64,000 bases of DNA from Leptodontidium sp. MPI-SDFR-AT-0119 (taxonomy: Eukaryota; Ascomycota; Leotiomycetes; Helotiales; Leptodontidiaceae): the NCBI GenBank assembly GCA_020726505.1, contig JAHLEZ010000016.1:62001-126000 (forward strand), in the 5' to 3' direction. This document shows positions 47,817 through 57,046 of the stretch, one piece after another. The position numbers and the translations under genes were made by a program. The notes under the pieces are model-generated. The model was not told where the DNA came from. It did not search any database and saw nothing but the letters and a program-made list of their open reading frames with translations. The first letter of the stretch is position 1. Each line of letters opens with the position of its first letter.

Positions 47817-49389
47817 TAACTGTGATTGGTTCGTCTACTATAATAGGCCTATTAGTACTACTAATATTATTTGCTTTATTTTTTATTGCTAAGTATACCT
47901 CACATAGCTTGGAATCAGCCGTATGAGTAATACTATTGCAATTTGCGCATCTTATACTTAAGTGTAAGCACCTAGTATTTGATTTACAAGTATTACAACT
48001 ATGTTGTCTGCTTGTATGGTTTTCTGCGCATAAAATACACTTCTTATTCCTTTTACAAAGGCTTTCAGAGTGCCCAAAACCAGCGCATCTAGTACATTGA
48101 GAAGTACTAGGAGTAGTTATGTATTTTACTACTTTAGCTGAAATACCCGCAATATAAAGCCTATTTGATATAGCTCTTTTTGCTTGCTCTTGGCTTGGGA
48201 AAGCTACTACAATAGTACCTGTTTGTACTAGGCCTGAGTCGCGTTTTTCTTTAGGAGTAGTCCAAAAGGATTTTCCTACGGGAGTAAAACCTTTATTAAA
48301 GGTTTGAATCTCTTCAGCGACTAGCTTAGAGTTTAATCCCTCTTCTGTATTAAACTCCCTAATAGGGATACCATAAATAGCAACCTTGTACCATGGCTCT
48401 CCTCTCTGAATTAAAATCAAATCGGGAAGCACCCCCTTAATAATTGACTCGTTTAAAATCAAGAACTCAACATCAAAATCAGGGGTAGTAGTAACTACTA
48501 AATTACCCCTTAAAGAAAGGGAAACAGAAGAAACAACTAGTCCTTGTATTCCCTTCTTATTAAAAGCAGAATTAAGCAAATTGCGCGTAGTAATAGAAGA
48601 GAAGGTGTTTGCTTGGACATTCCGTGCCTGTAAGAGGGTGCATCTCTTAGTAAGAGCAAACTTACCTTTGCCCTTATCGGTAGGGTTCCTAGGGCTACCC
48701 GGAGCCCTAGCCCTATTCCCCTTAGCACCGCTATTACTAGTACTACTAGTTGCTATGCTGTTGACCTGAGTTGTTGTTGGTTGTTGTAAGTGAGCTTTCT
48801 CGGCTATTTTGGCCCAAGTAGTTGACTTAGTAGCTTGTGTTTCGATTTTCTTTGTTGCTCTCTCTAAGTTAGCTACTTGAGAAGCTAGAATAGAAGTTGT
48901 ATTCTTGATTCTATTGTGTTCTGTGTATTCCCTGAATATTTCAAGTAAATCAAGTAGTTTCCCTTGCTCGTCCCGTGACTTAGTAGCTGAGTATGCTCTT
49001 ACTAGCAGGTCTCTGGCTTCAAGAACTAGCTTTTGGCTAGTATTACCGGTTTGACTACTTTGGAAGTAGGTTTGGTTTTGGTGATATTTTCCATTAAAGT
49101 CTGTATTGATTCTTGGCGTCTTGTTGATGTGTTGGTTATTGGTGGGGTTGTTTGATGGTCCGCGCTTTACAGGGGCCAGTTGAGCCGCACTAGTCGATAA
49201 GAGCCGAATAGGGGTATTTTGCCCCCGGGAGTTGGAAATAGAGCCCCCTAGGTCTCTAGGGGCTCTAGGAGTAGTCTCGGTCGATTCTACTACTCTTGAT
49301 AGCCTAGTAGGAAGCTCTCCTAGGTCTCTAGGCGTTGGCGTAGGTGTGGGGGGCTCTGAGGAGTCGAAGGGGTCGAATAGGGGCTCCAT
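47800..49389 (-). CDS. LINE ORF1: nucleic-acid-binding protein with CCHC zinc knuckles
   Basis: An intact 529-residue gag-like protein expected to coat LINE RNA. The N-terminal third is Pro/Ser/Thr-rich and basic, with no known fold visible. A helical stretch around residues 125-190 may mediate multimerisation. The last 110 residues carry three Cys/His knuckles: CTRCAGFGHSESLC, CILCAENHTSRQHSC and CANCNSITHTADSKLC. This layout is typical for ORF1 of Tad-like LINEs. It starts about 140 bases from the element's 5' end. It ends inside the ORF2 start (the stop at 47800-47802 lies beyond the ORF2 ATG at 47816), so ORF2 translation is probably coupled. Confidence 0.9.
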   Translation of the reverse strand: MEPLFDPFDSSEPPTPTPTPRDLGELPTRLSRVVESTETTPRAPRDLGGSISNSRGQNTPIRLLSTSAAQLAPVKRGPSNNPTNNQHINKTPRINTDFNGKYHQNQTYFQSSQTGNTSQKLVLEARDLLVRAYSATKSRDEQGKLLDLLEIFREYTEHNRIKNTTSILASQVANLERATKKIETQATKSTTWAKIAEKAHLQQPTTTQVNSIATSSTSNSGAKGNRARAPGSPRNPTDKGKGKFALTKRCTLLQARNVQANTFSSITTRNLLNSAFNKKGIQGLVVSSVSLSLRGNLVVTTTPDFDVEFLILNESIIKGVLPDLILIQRGEPWYKVAIYGIPIREFNTEEGLNSKLVAEEIQTFNKGFTPVGKSFWTTPKEKRDSGLVQTGTIVVAFPSQEQAKRAISNRLYIAGISAKVVKYITTPSTSQCTRCAGFGHSESLCKRNKKCILCAENHTSRQHSCNTCKSNTRCLHLSIRCANCNSITHTADSKLCEVYLAIKNKANNISSTNRPIIVDEPITVNDNWS

Positions 49390-50199
49390 AGCTCCCGGCT
49401 ATTACAGCGGTAATATACCACTGCAAGGCCTAGGGGCAAGGAGATCGGTTGGTTAGGAGGTAGTTTATAAGATGGAAACAGGTGTGGTTCAAAGGCAGGG
49501 GGGTCAAGAGTCCCGAAAAAGTGTCCGGTGAAATGGCCTTAATAACCAGAATCTCTAATTTTTAGAACCACAGCCTAATAACTTCAGTACAAGCAGCGTT
49601 AATACGCACAAAATCGACGTAGATTTGCCTCTTAGTCTTTAAAACAAGGTTACGTGCCAAAAATCGTATTATCTACTGTTTTCCTAATAGTAAGTAGTCT
49701 CCTTAAAGTACCAAAAGCCTTTCTCTAAAAACCTTAATCTATATATACGTAACTCTATAGCCAAGAGACTCTTAAGTCAAAATCTAATCGGCTAATCGAT
49801 TCTCTACTACCGTAGGTAGCCTTTGTAAGTGACTAAGAGCCTCCTTACGTAGTTAAGTCGTTATGTTGCGGTCACGAAGTATAAACCTTAGAAAGCCCTA
49901 CTCTCAGAGCATCCAATAAGTCAGTTAGTCAGCTAATCAGCTAAGCCAAAACTTCAGCTGATTGGCTTACAGCAAAACGACAACTGATTGACTTATAGGG
50001 ACTAGTTTATAAGAGCTTAAAAGCTAGTACTATGATTTTCTATTTACTGAAGTCAAGAAGTGTAGCGTTCTAATAAGTCTCTATTTAAATAGCACCTCTT
50101 TTCTACTAGTCTTTGAGGCATTCTTAGTACTAAAGCATTTTACTACTTAAATTAGAGCTTTATAGAGTAGTCTATAAAGTGTAAGAAGAAAAGATACGC

Positions 50200-52750
50200 T
50201 TATACTTAGAGCTTATTATAAGGACAGAAAGGAAATTAAACGCCATTTTATATAACTGTGGCTACTAGGCCTCTTTTAATAACTAATACTCTATAAGAGG
50301 CTGATCTATTAGTGCCTCTTTAAGATACTAAGTCAACTAATCTTTACGAGCTAAAGACCTACTCCGAATTAAGCCAGAAGGTAAGGTAAGAGCTAATTAA
50401 TTAAGAACTGACTTTATATAAGACTTATAAACCGACGGCTCCGGGGATACCTCAGCTCTAGTGGCAGACCCCTCTATTTGCTTGTATTCCGGCAGTTATA
50501 AGGCCTTAAAGTTTATTTTGCCTTCCTTGACGAATCGAGCTATAAAGGGGCACTATTAATTAAAGTAGGCCCATTTCTATCGGGGGTAAAGTACTAGAGC
50601 CGCTATCTACGCTATTAAGGCGTCTGTTTTAGTATAATATTCTTTAGTCTTTCCTTAGGCGTGTATAATAGAGCTTTATATACCTTTATAATTGTTAAAG
50701 TCGCTATTCTTTGCCTTAGCTTTAAGATTCTTAAAGTGAGTGAGTATATACTTAAATATAAGAAGAGTCTCTTATAGAACACTATGTGAGGCTTGTTTCC
50801 CCCCCTCTTATAGATTATAGTTCCCTTTAAGGCCTTTAATAAAGTAAAATAAAGGCTTTAAGTGCTGTACTATTAAAGTAAGAGTCTCTTATTCGCCTTC
50901 GCTAAGGTAGTCGTTTTAGTGTATTTCGACGTCAATAGGGAGCTTAGAGAGTCGTAATTTGTAGGCGTATATATTAAGAGCCTCTTGTAAGGCTAAAGCG
51001 CGTTGAATTATATAAAAAGACACGTTTTAACGTATTCTATTATTAAGTATAACTTTTTACTACTTTTTAGTAGCCTCACTAACGTTATACTCCTTTTGTA
51101 AGTCGAAAAACAGCAGCGTAAAAAATGATTTGATTTGATTTGATTAATGGCTATTAATCATATTCAAATCAAGTAAAATCTTGATTAATCATAATCAAAT
51201 CAAATCAAATCAAATTAATCAAATATTAATTGATTTATATGACTAATTTTGCTCACGCTGAAAAACAGGTTAGTACGCTTTCTAGAGGCTATGACGTGTG
51301 CTACTAAGTTATAGAGTTTTCTAAGCTCTCCGCGACGTCTTTAAAGAGCTCGCCTTTCCCTTGGCCCCTCGCTATTATATTCGTCTTTAAAGCTTATTGA
51401 ATCTTAGCTAAATAGATATTACTCGACGATTAAATTAATAATGTGTCTTATATAGCGTAATCGTCACTCTTGCGGGTTAAAGTGGAGTGTTTTATTAAGC
51501 TCTTAAAGTATAATATTATTGTTTATTACGTTATTAAGAACAAAGTAGTTAAGGCTAATAGAAGTGATTTTAAAGCGTAAAAGGAGAAGTAAAAGGACTG
51601 AAGCTTAATTTATAAAAGTTAGTTATACGGAATTATTAGTAAAAGAGTAGCTTACTAATACTAGTCTTGTTATGCTTTAGTAACTCTAGTAGGCCAATTA
51701 GCCGTGTGACGACCTTATTTTAGCCGTTAATAAAATAAACAATAGTTATAATAATATTAATCTTCTTTCTCTTAGAACCTTAACTATTAAAAGAGAGGTG
51801 AACCTTTAATTTAGCGTCTTTAATCTCTTGTATAACCTAAGGCTTAAAAAAATTAAATATATCGTGTACCTATTGACTTGTAGTTGACGCTAAATTAAGA
51901 AGAGCTTTTAAAGCCATAGAATTAGTAATAGAAAAGAGCCTTTAAAACGAAGGTGAGACAGATTTTTAGTGTTTGACATTATTTATTATAACCTATTAAG
52001 TAAAGGCGTTCTTGAATTTAAGATGGCGGAAAGGTATGATTTTAGCGTAATTTCTATTTATAACTCTAGAAGCTTGTAATCTAATGGGTTTTACTGCCTC
52101 TATTATAATAAAAGGTAGTAGTTACTAAATATCTCTATATTTATTAAGGTAATAGTAAGTAATAAGGTGTATTTCGACATTACGAAGTGTATTTATAGAG
52201 AAGTTAAACTCCTTATAGCGACTAAAGACAGAGTTATAATGGCTTACTAATTAGCTAATTAGTAACAGTAGACTAGGTAATATATATAACGTTTATAGCT
52301 CCAAAAAGTAAACTGTTTAGGCTTAGAAAGCTCTATTAAATAGTATCTAAGTTGCTATACTTATTAAGTCCGTGATTGTTTAGGTGCTAGAGCTAGGGTC
52401 TTTCCCCGAGGTAAATTAGCCACAACTACCGGCCGATTATTAAACAAAGGCTCTTTAAAGTTATATAAAAAGTAATCAGGTAAAAGAGTCGTATTATGAG
52501 GCTTATAAGGGTCGTAGTTGTCGTTATATTAAGGTGGTGGCATTTAACAAGAGTCTTTTAGCTTAATTTGCACCAAATGAGCCGAAGATTCTATTATACG
52601 TTAAAACGCACTTCACACAAGTATAGTAATACTCGCAGATGGTATAAATAAAGTTTATAACGCATTCTCGTTAATATTAACAGGAGAAGTTAATCGAGAC
52701 ATGTTTAGTGGAGATATTAAGAAGTCAAAGCTAGAATTAGTTATAGAAAT
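50200..52750 (-). pseudogene. hAT transposase relic of transposon C
   Basis: The minus-strand reading with stops gives HVIASRKRTNLFF up to the MITE at 51260. Past it comes EALNIYAYKLRLSKLPIDVE, then LIVQHLKPLFYFIKGLKGNY, which match the central and C-terminal helical parts of fungal hAT transposases (compare LREALNVYAFKLRVS in transposon B). Stops are frequent. It is non-functional. Confidence 0.6.
51114..51260. mobile_element. 147-bp MITE with hAT-like ends
   Basis: The ends are CAGCGT and its inverse ACGCTG, with flanking 8-bp duplications AAAAACAG at 51106-51113 and 51261-51268. The interior is built of TGATTTGATTTGATTAAT repeats on one side and their inverse on the other, so the whole can fold into a long hairpin. 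No coding capacity. The CAG...CTG ends and 8-bp duplication suggest mobilisation by a hAT transposase. It interrupts the transposase relic of transposon C. Confidence 0.85.
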
Positions 52751-54360
52751 AGCTATACGTTAATTATAGGAAAATTATAAGATTCTGCCGTGCTTTACCC
52801 CTTAATTTAGGCTCCCGGGAGCACTAAAATACACACTTATCTAAGCCTATTATTAACCCTATTATAGTCAAAATTAAAGGTACTAGCTTATAAGTGCTTA
52901 TAAGCTAACTTTTAAGCAAGCTAATTAGCTTACAAAGATTTTACAGCTGACTGGCTTACGTCAAAAGCTCAGCTTATTGGCTGGCTTATAAGCTAGCTGA
53001 CTTATTGGATGCCTTGCCTACTCTAAGTATGCCTTTCGCAAAGACTTGCTATTTGCGACCTCCTCAAGCGCACACATAATGTCATACTTAGTATATGTAA
53101 GCTTTATAATAAAAACAATACGAATTACAAGTTTAAAGAGAATCGATTAAAGAATAGAAGAGTAATTAATTATTTAAATTAGTGGGTAAGAGTAGCGGTG
53201 AGTTAAGCGAGGGTGGGCGGAATCTAGGGGTAGGCAGAATCTAGGGGTGAGACGTTAAAGCAGGAATTATAAAAGGCTTTAGAATTAATAGTTTAGTTAT
53301 TAGTTATATAAATTAACGTTTTATTTAGCGAAAACAGCCTAGTTCCCGGAATTGGACCTTGTTTATTAAATATATCTCTGCCACCGGCGACAAAATAACG
53401 TCACTTGTACTATATAAGGGGAAATAAGTCTAGTAATAATGGTTTCTAGTAAATATTAACTTATTTAAGAACTAGTAATTCACAGTAACAGAGAATAAAT
53501 AGATAAATAACGTTACTGTATTAGAGTGGCTTGAAAAGGTCTTCATTCCTTAGACGTAACCACGTGATTAGTAACCCCGATTACTAGTCTTAGACGACTA
53601 TAAAAGTTATAAGACTACGGAATTTATATAAAAGTACTTAGAATATAACATATTTCTATTGTTTTTACTTACACATACGTTACACGTTTTATAATCTTTA
53701 GATTTATCGATTTTCTCTCCTCTTAGGGCAGCCTACCGAAAACACCTCAATTTATTAACATTAATAACTACTCTAATTAGTAAGCGTAACTTCTTGATAT
53801 CCTATTATAAGACACGGTAAGAGAGCTTAACGGGTACGAATATTAAAGCTAGTTAAAGAGTTACCGGTCTTTGACTAGTGAGTATAGTAAAACCACTAAT
53901 GAGCTAATTACTATTAGAGAATAATAATTAGGAGCTAGAAATTAGTGTTTCTAAGGACCTTTAGGCTATTAAAGTAGTAGAGGAATTATTAATTATTTAG
54001 TCTACGCTAAAGGCTAATAAAGAATTCAAGTTATAACTTAATACTTTATCTAAATTATCACATAATAACTCTCTAATACGACGATTACTTTTCAAAAAAG
54101 CTATTAAGGCTTTCGACTAAAATGATTTCGCTCTTAGCTAAGTAGAGATAAAAATGTAGTAATTGGAGGCTAAATTAAATTAATTAAAGCCACAGAAAAA
54201 GCGGAAGGTTTAAACTGGCCTAAATTCTAAGTTTATAGATATTTAAGCTATTTAGAAACCTCAAATTACAGTTAAAGATCAAGAAATTATAGCTATTAAT
54301 TTAGATTTAGTAAGAGATTCTAATACTATAGAATATTATATAGAAATTAAAGTGTTATAA

Positions 54361-55640
54361 AGTTATTAAGTGTTGTTTATAAGTAGTAATAAAATTGCGG
54401 GGTACGCAGAATAGGGGGGTGGGGACTTATAGATCTAAAGCTCGGATAAGAACTTTTAAGATATGCAAGGGATAATAAGAGCTCGCTAGTATAGCTATGG
54501 CAGAAGGCTCGTTATTAAGCCTAAATAGAGATTTATTATAAATCAGACGAAAGGGCGACGATATGAATATAAAATTTTCTTCGGATAAGATCAAATTGTT
54601 AATAAATAGCTATATAATACTACTGATCTTTTATTTTTATAGCTCATAAGCTAGTGTGGAGTTTGAGATACTTCAAGTCAAAGTACCTATGGGTTTAATA
54701 GACTGGGACTCTACATACAGGAGTGTGACTCATTACCGTGTGGTAGCCCGGTAGGCAGTGAGGTGTGGCGTCGCATGACCAACAGTTTCTCGGCACGCAG
54801 GGAGGGACGTTAGTCTTTTTCTTGCTACAGTTTCTCAGCTCACAAAGCATGTGAAAGCATGTGCAAGGCGCTACTGCTCTGCAATGGACAAGACCGCTCA
54901 GTTCCCGATCACCAAATTTTGTTTTAGTAAATAGATCGACGATTAGCTTTAGCAAGTAGTCGTCCTGCAAGGAATCTAGTGATAGTTGAATGGCGTTAAC
55001 GCTAGTCCTTGAAGGTTCTAGCTTACTTAGGAGGCGCCTATATTAGCTCGAGCTTTCTCCTGTAGTATAGGAAGCATCTTGACTTAATATAACCAACTAT
55101 ACCCCCTACTATTGCATGTATATAAACCACTGTGATACTAACACTTCCTGTGCGTAATATACTTATCTCTTCATCTTCCGAGATCTCTAACTACCACGTC
55201 TTTATGTCGAGTAAATATACGACCGTTACACACTGCCAAAGAGCTAGCTTTATTCGGCGGAACAGGGAGGTCCTATCAGAGTCGTTCTGAGAGAAATGGG
55301 AATAACTCATATAATAAGCAAAAGGAACGGGAAAATTGAAAGGAGAATCACTCATACCCCGATTATTGGTTATACGTGGGCGAGTAGAGGCTCGCATTTG
55401 TCCAGCACTTTGGCCATTTTCTGACATCTGATCGGGTAGAGCAGAACCTTTCCCCAGCCGACCCACCATTCTGGCTTGGCTTGGACCCTGTGCTTCATCT
55501 CCACCGCTTCAAGCGACCCGCATGTGTGGCTTGTTCTGTGGGACTGCCCGTCGTTTTGACTGCTCGAAATGCGATTCTGGGGGATTTCAGTGGCTTTGGA
55601 TGGCTTTCGGTGGCTTCCAAAAGCTTTCCAGAAGCAACCC
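54361..55640. other. No supported gene
   Basis: This includes the probable right end of pogo relic 3 (a GGGGTACGCAGAATAGGGGGG-like segment around 54398-54420, no left partner found) and then mixed-composition sequence. Small frames (54695-54970 and 55191-55469, minus; 55522-55803, plus) have no recognisable motif. Confidence 0.5.
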
Positions 55641-55648
55641 TTCTTTTA

Positions 55649-56188
55649 GGCCACAGCTAAATCCACTCATGGAAATAGCTAAATCAACACCTGCCAAGGA
55701 ATTTCGGGGAATCCGGTGGGTGCATTTATCACCCTTGCCCTATATGGCAACTGCGTTTTTTGGAACCAGTATTCAAGCGCTTTCTTGTAGAATGTGTCTC
55801 TAATTGCTTCCCCTTTGGCTTGTGTTTCTTTTCACGATCGCAGACAAATACGATACGACGTGGCTTTGAATCTCGCTGTATAAAAGCATAGCCATTAGCT
55901 TTAGCATGTGCTTGAATAGCAGAAAAGCCAGTAGTAATATCGTTATAAATTACTACAGGCGGCGCAGGGTCGTAAGGTTCGCTAGTGAAGGTTGACATAG
56001 CTGTGGAAGTGTGAATAGCTTCAAAGTTGACTCAGGCAAGTTGAGGATATTTAAGATACATAGGTGGCCCTTGCCGCGCATTACAAATTAGTATAGTGGG
56101 GTAAGGGTAATAAATGCACCCGGTGTGCCATAAGATTCCTTGGCATGTGTTAATTTAGCTATTTCCATCAGTGGATTTAGCTGTGGCC
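55649..56188 (-). mobile_element. Mutator-like (MULE) deletion derivative with about 95-bp inverted repeats
   Basis: Long inverted repeats begin GGCCACAGCTAAATCCACT at 55649 and, read inward, at 56188. They stay similar for about 95 bases through GGGTGCATTTAT. The flanks share TTCTTTTA (55641-55648 and 56189-56196), an 8- to 9-bp duplication as Mutator elements make. The interior keeps only the first part of a transposase gene, so it is non-autonomous. Confidence 0.85.
55729..55998 (-). pseudogene. Truncated MULE transposase, FAR1-like N-terminal domain
   Basis: An 89-codon frame opens MSTFTSEPYDPAPPVVIYND and continues with a helix-rich stretch FSAIQAHAKANGYAF. VFVCDREKKHKPKGK and KRLNTGSKKRSC follow. 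This is the pattern of the WRKY-GCM1/FAR1-type DNA-binding front part of fungal Mutator-like transposases (YAFxxxRSK...CDRGGKYKPKGK...TGC). The frame then runs into the inverted repeat and the catalytic domain is absent. The open frame could still make a short DNA-binding peptide, but nothing shows that it does. Confidence 0.6.
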
Positions 56189-56196
56189 TTCTTTTA

Positions 56197-57046
56197 TCGT
56201 TTTGTCGTGCTCCTCCTTTACGAGTCTCAATTTCCAGATTATATTTAGAGAACAGAATTAATCGGTGTCTAGTTTCTCGTAGAAATAAATAATATCCAAA
56301 TCGCTATAGCTGCCCCAGAAATATATCGTTAGTGCATGTAGATCCGAACTACCTTTCTCTAACAACTTCAACATTGGAAGATTGACATCAAATGTATGCT
56401 ACCTATTTGTGATAGAATGCGGAAGCAAATGTGATGGTACAAGAGCATGAACGAGGTTGAATGCGACTTGGGTAAATGATTGTTTGCAAGGAGAGAAAGA
56501 TATTCGTAAGGAAATCTCTGACTTAAGCTATTTACACAATATTCATAAAGTGATACTATTCACAAAGTATAAAAGTCACCTGATCATTCCCTCACAGTTG
56601 GGCTGGAAGGAGCTTCTGAATACAGTCTTCGGAGGACGTAGCATGATAGCAGCAAAATGACTACGAACAGATTGTCGCCATGACAAAGAGATGGGAAAGA
56701 GATTTGTAAGCCCAAATGTTATGCCTTCACGAACTGCTGACAGTGTAAAACGACCCGGAAAATAGAGAATAAGGTTAGAGCGGCTGCAATGGGAGCCAAA
56801 AACGGCCTCTGTTGTGTCAAACATGAAGGTGATTGAAATGGGACGTATCGCCTAAGGTGCAAAAATTGGCCCGCAAATGGCGACTGGTCCATTTTGGTAC
56901 CTTTGACAGCAGAGGAGGGCAGTGGTACTCAACTTCTCTATTTCGCTTTGCATGCAGGTGGCATCAGCAGGGTTCTGCGTTGCAAGTCGTATTTGCCCAG
57001 ATTTCATTGTGGTGGAGGGGGCCGAAAGCATCAGGCAGAAGTACAG
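56197..57046. other. No supported gene
   Basis: This is ordinary-composition sequence between the MULE derivative and piggyBac copy 3. Short overlapping frames at 56833-57116 occupy three phases and have no family motif. I see nothing further. Confidence 0.5.

Larger units (their letters stand above)
43747..49528 (-). mobile_element. Tad-like LINE retrotransposon, apparently full length (5,782 bp)
   Basis: It lies in minus orientation with a 22-base poly(T) at 43747-43768, which is the poly(A) tail. Both flanks carry TGAAATGGCC (43737-43746 and 49529-49538), a target duplication of at least 10 bases. It has two long overlapping ORFs, a short 5' leader of about 140 bases and a 3' untranslated region of about 200 bases. 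It is the only large element here with fully open reading frames, so it inserted recently. It sits in pogo element 2. Confidence 0.93.
49905..53016 (-). mobile_element. hAT-superfamily transposon C (3,112 bp)
   Basis: The left end CAGAGCATCCAATAAGTCAG and the inward-read right end CAAGGCATCCAATAAGTCAG are imperfect inverted repeats. The 8-bp duplication CCTACTCT is at 49897-49904 and 53017-53024. Comparison with pogo element 1 shows one uninterrupted copy of this site there, confirming the boundaries. The sub-terminal regions are rich in short AGCTNANTGGCTTA repeats, as hAT transposases often recognise. The minus-strand transposase is mutated. It contains a 147-bp MITE. Confidence 0.87.
42511..53255 (-). 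mobile_element. pogo/Fot1-like transposon 2 with nested LINE and hAT (10,745 bp)
   Basis: The left end ACGTCTTACCCCCAGATTCC and the inverted right end ACGTCTCACCCCTAGATTCT match each other and the ends of element 1 at 30766. TA duplications are at 42509-42510 and 53256-53257. Removing the LINE plus its 10-bp duplication and the hAT plus its 8-bp duplication leaves 1,833 bp. The interior is collinear with element 1. The minus-strand transposase is RIP-mutated. It is inserted into pogo relic 3. Confidence 0.87.
35890..54360 (+). pseudogene. pogo/Fot1-like transposase relic 3, split in three by nested transposons
   Basis: Three plus-strand pieces line up as one transposase. Piece 1, 35930-36133: a psq-type helix-turn-helix (KYTKEDIVLALKAIENSKF) then STFWGRY and VLEERL. 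Piece 2, 42225-42508: WxLTQE-like ILTQETLGFNV, then GD, KLNLILGTKK and SNVIKL, the HTH_CENPB part ending in the xWF block. Piece 3, 53258-54360: the DDE region with EAGIIKGF, VLDDYKSY, LLFLLTHTLHVL and LSIFSPL, then the tail KPQKKRKV. The gaps hold a piggyBac copy and another pogo element, and the reading resumes correctly after each. It carries many stops. The outer ends are not resolved. Confidence 0.75.
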
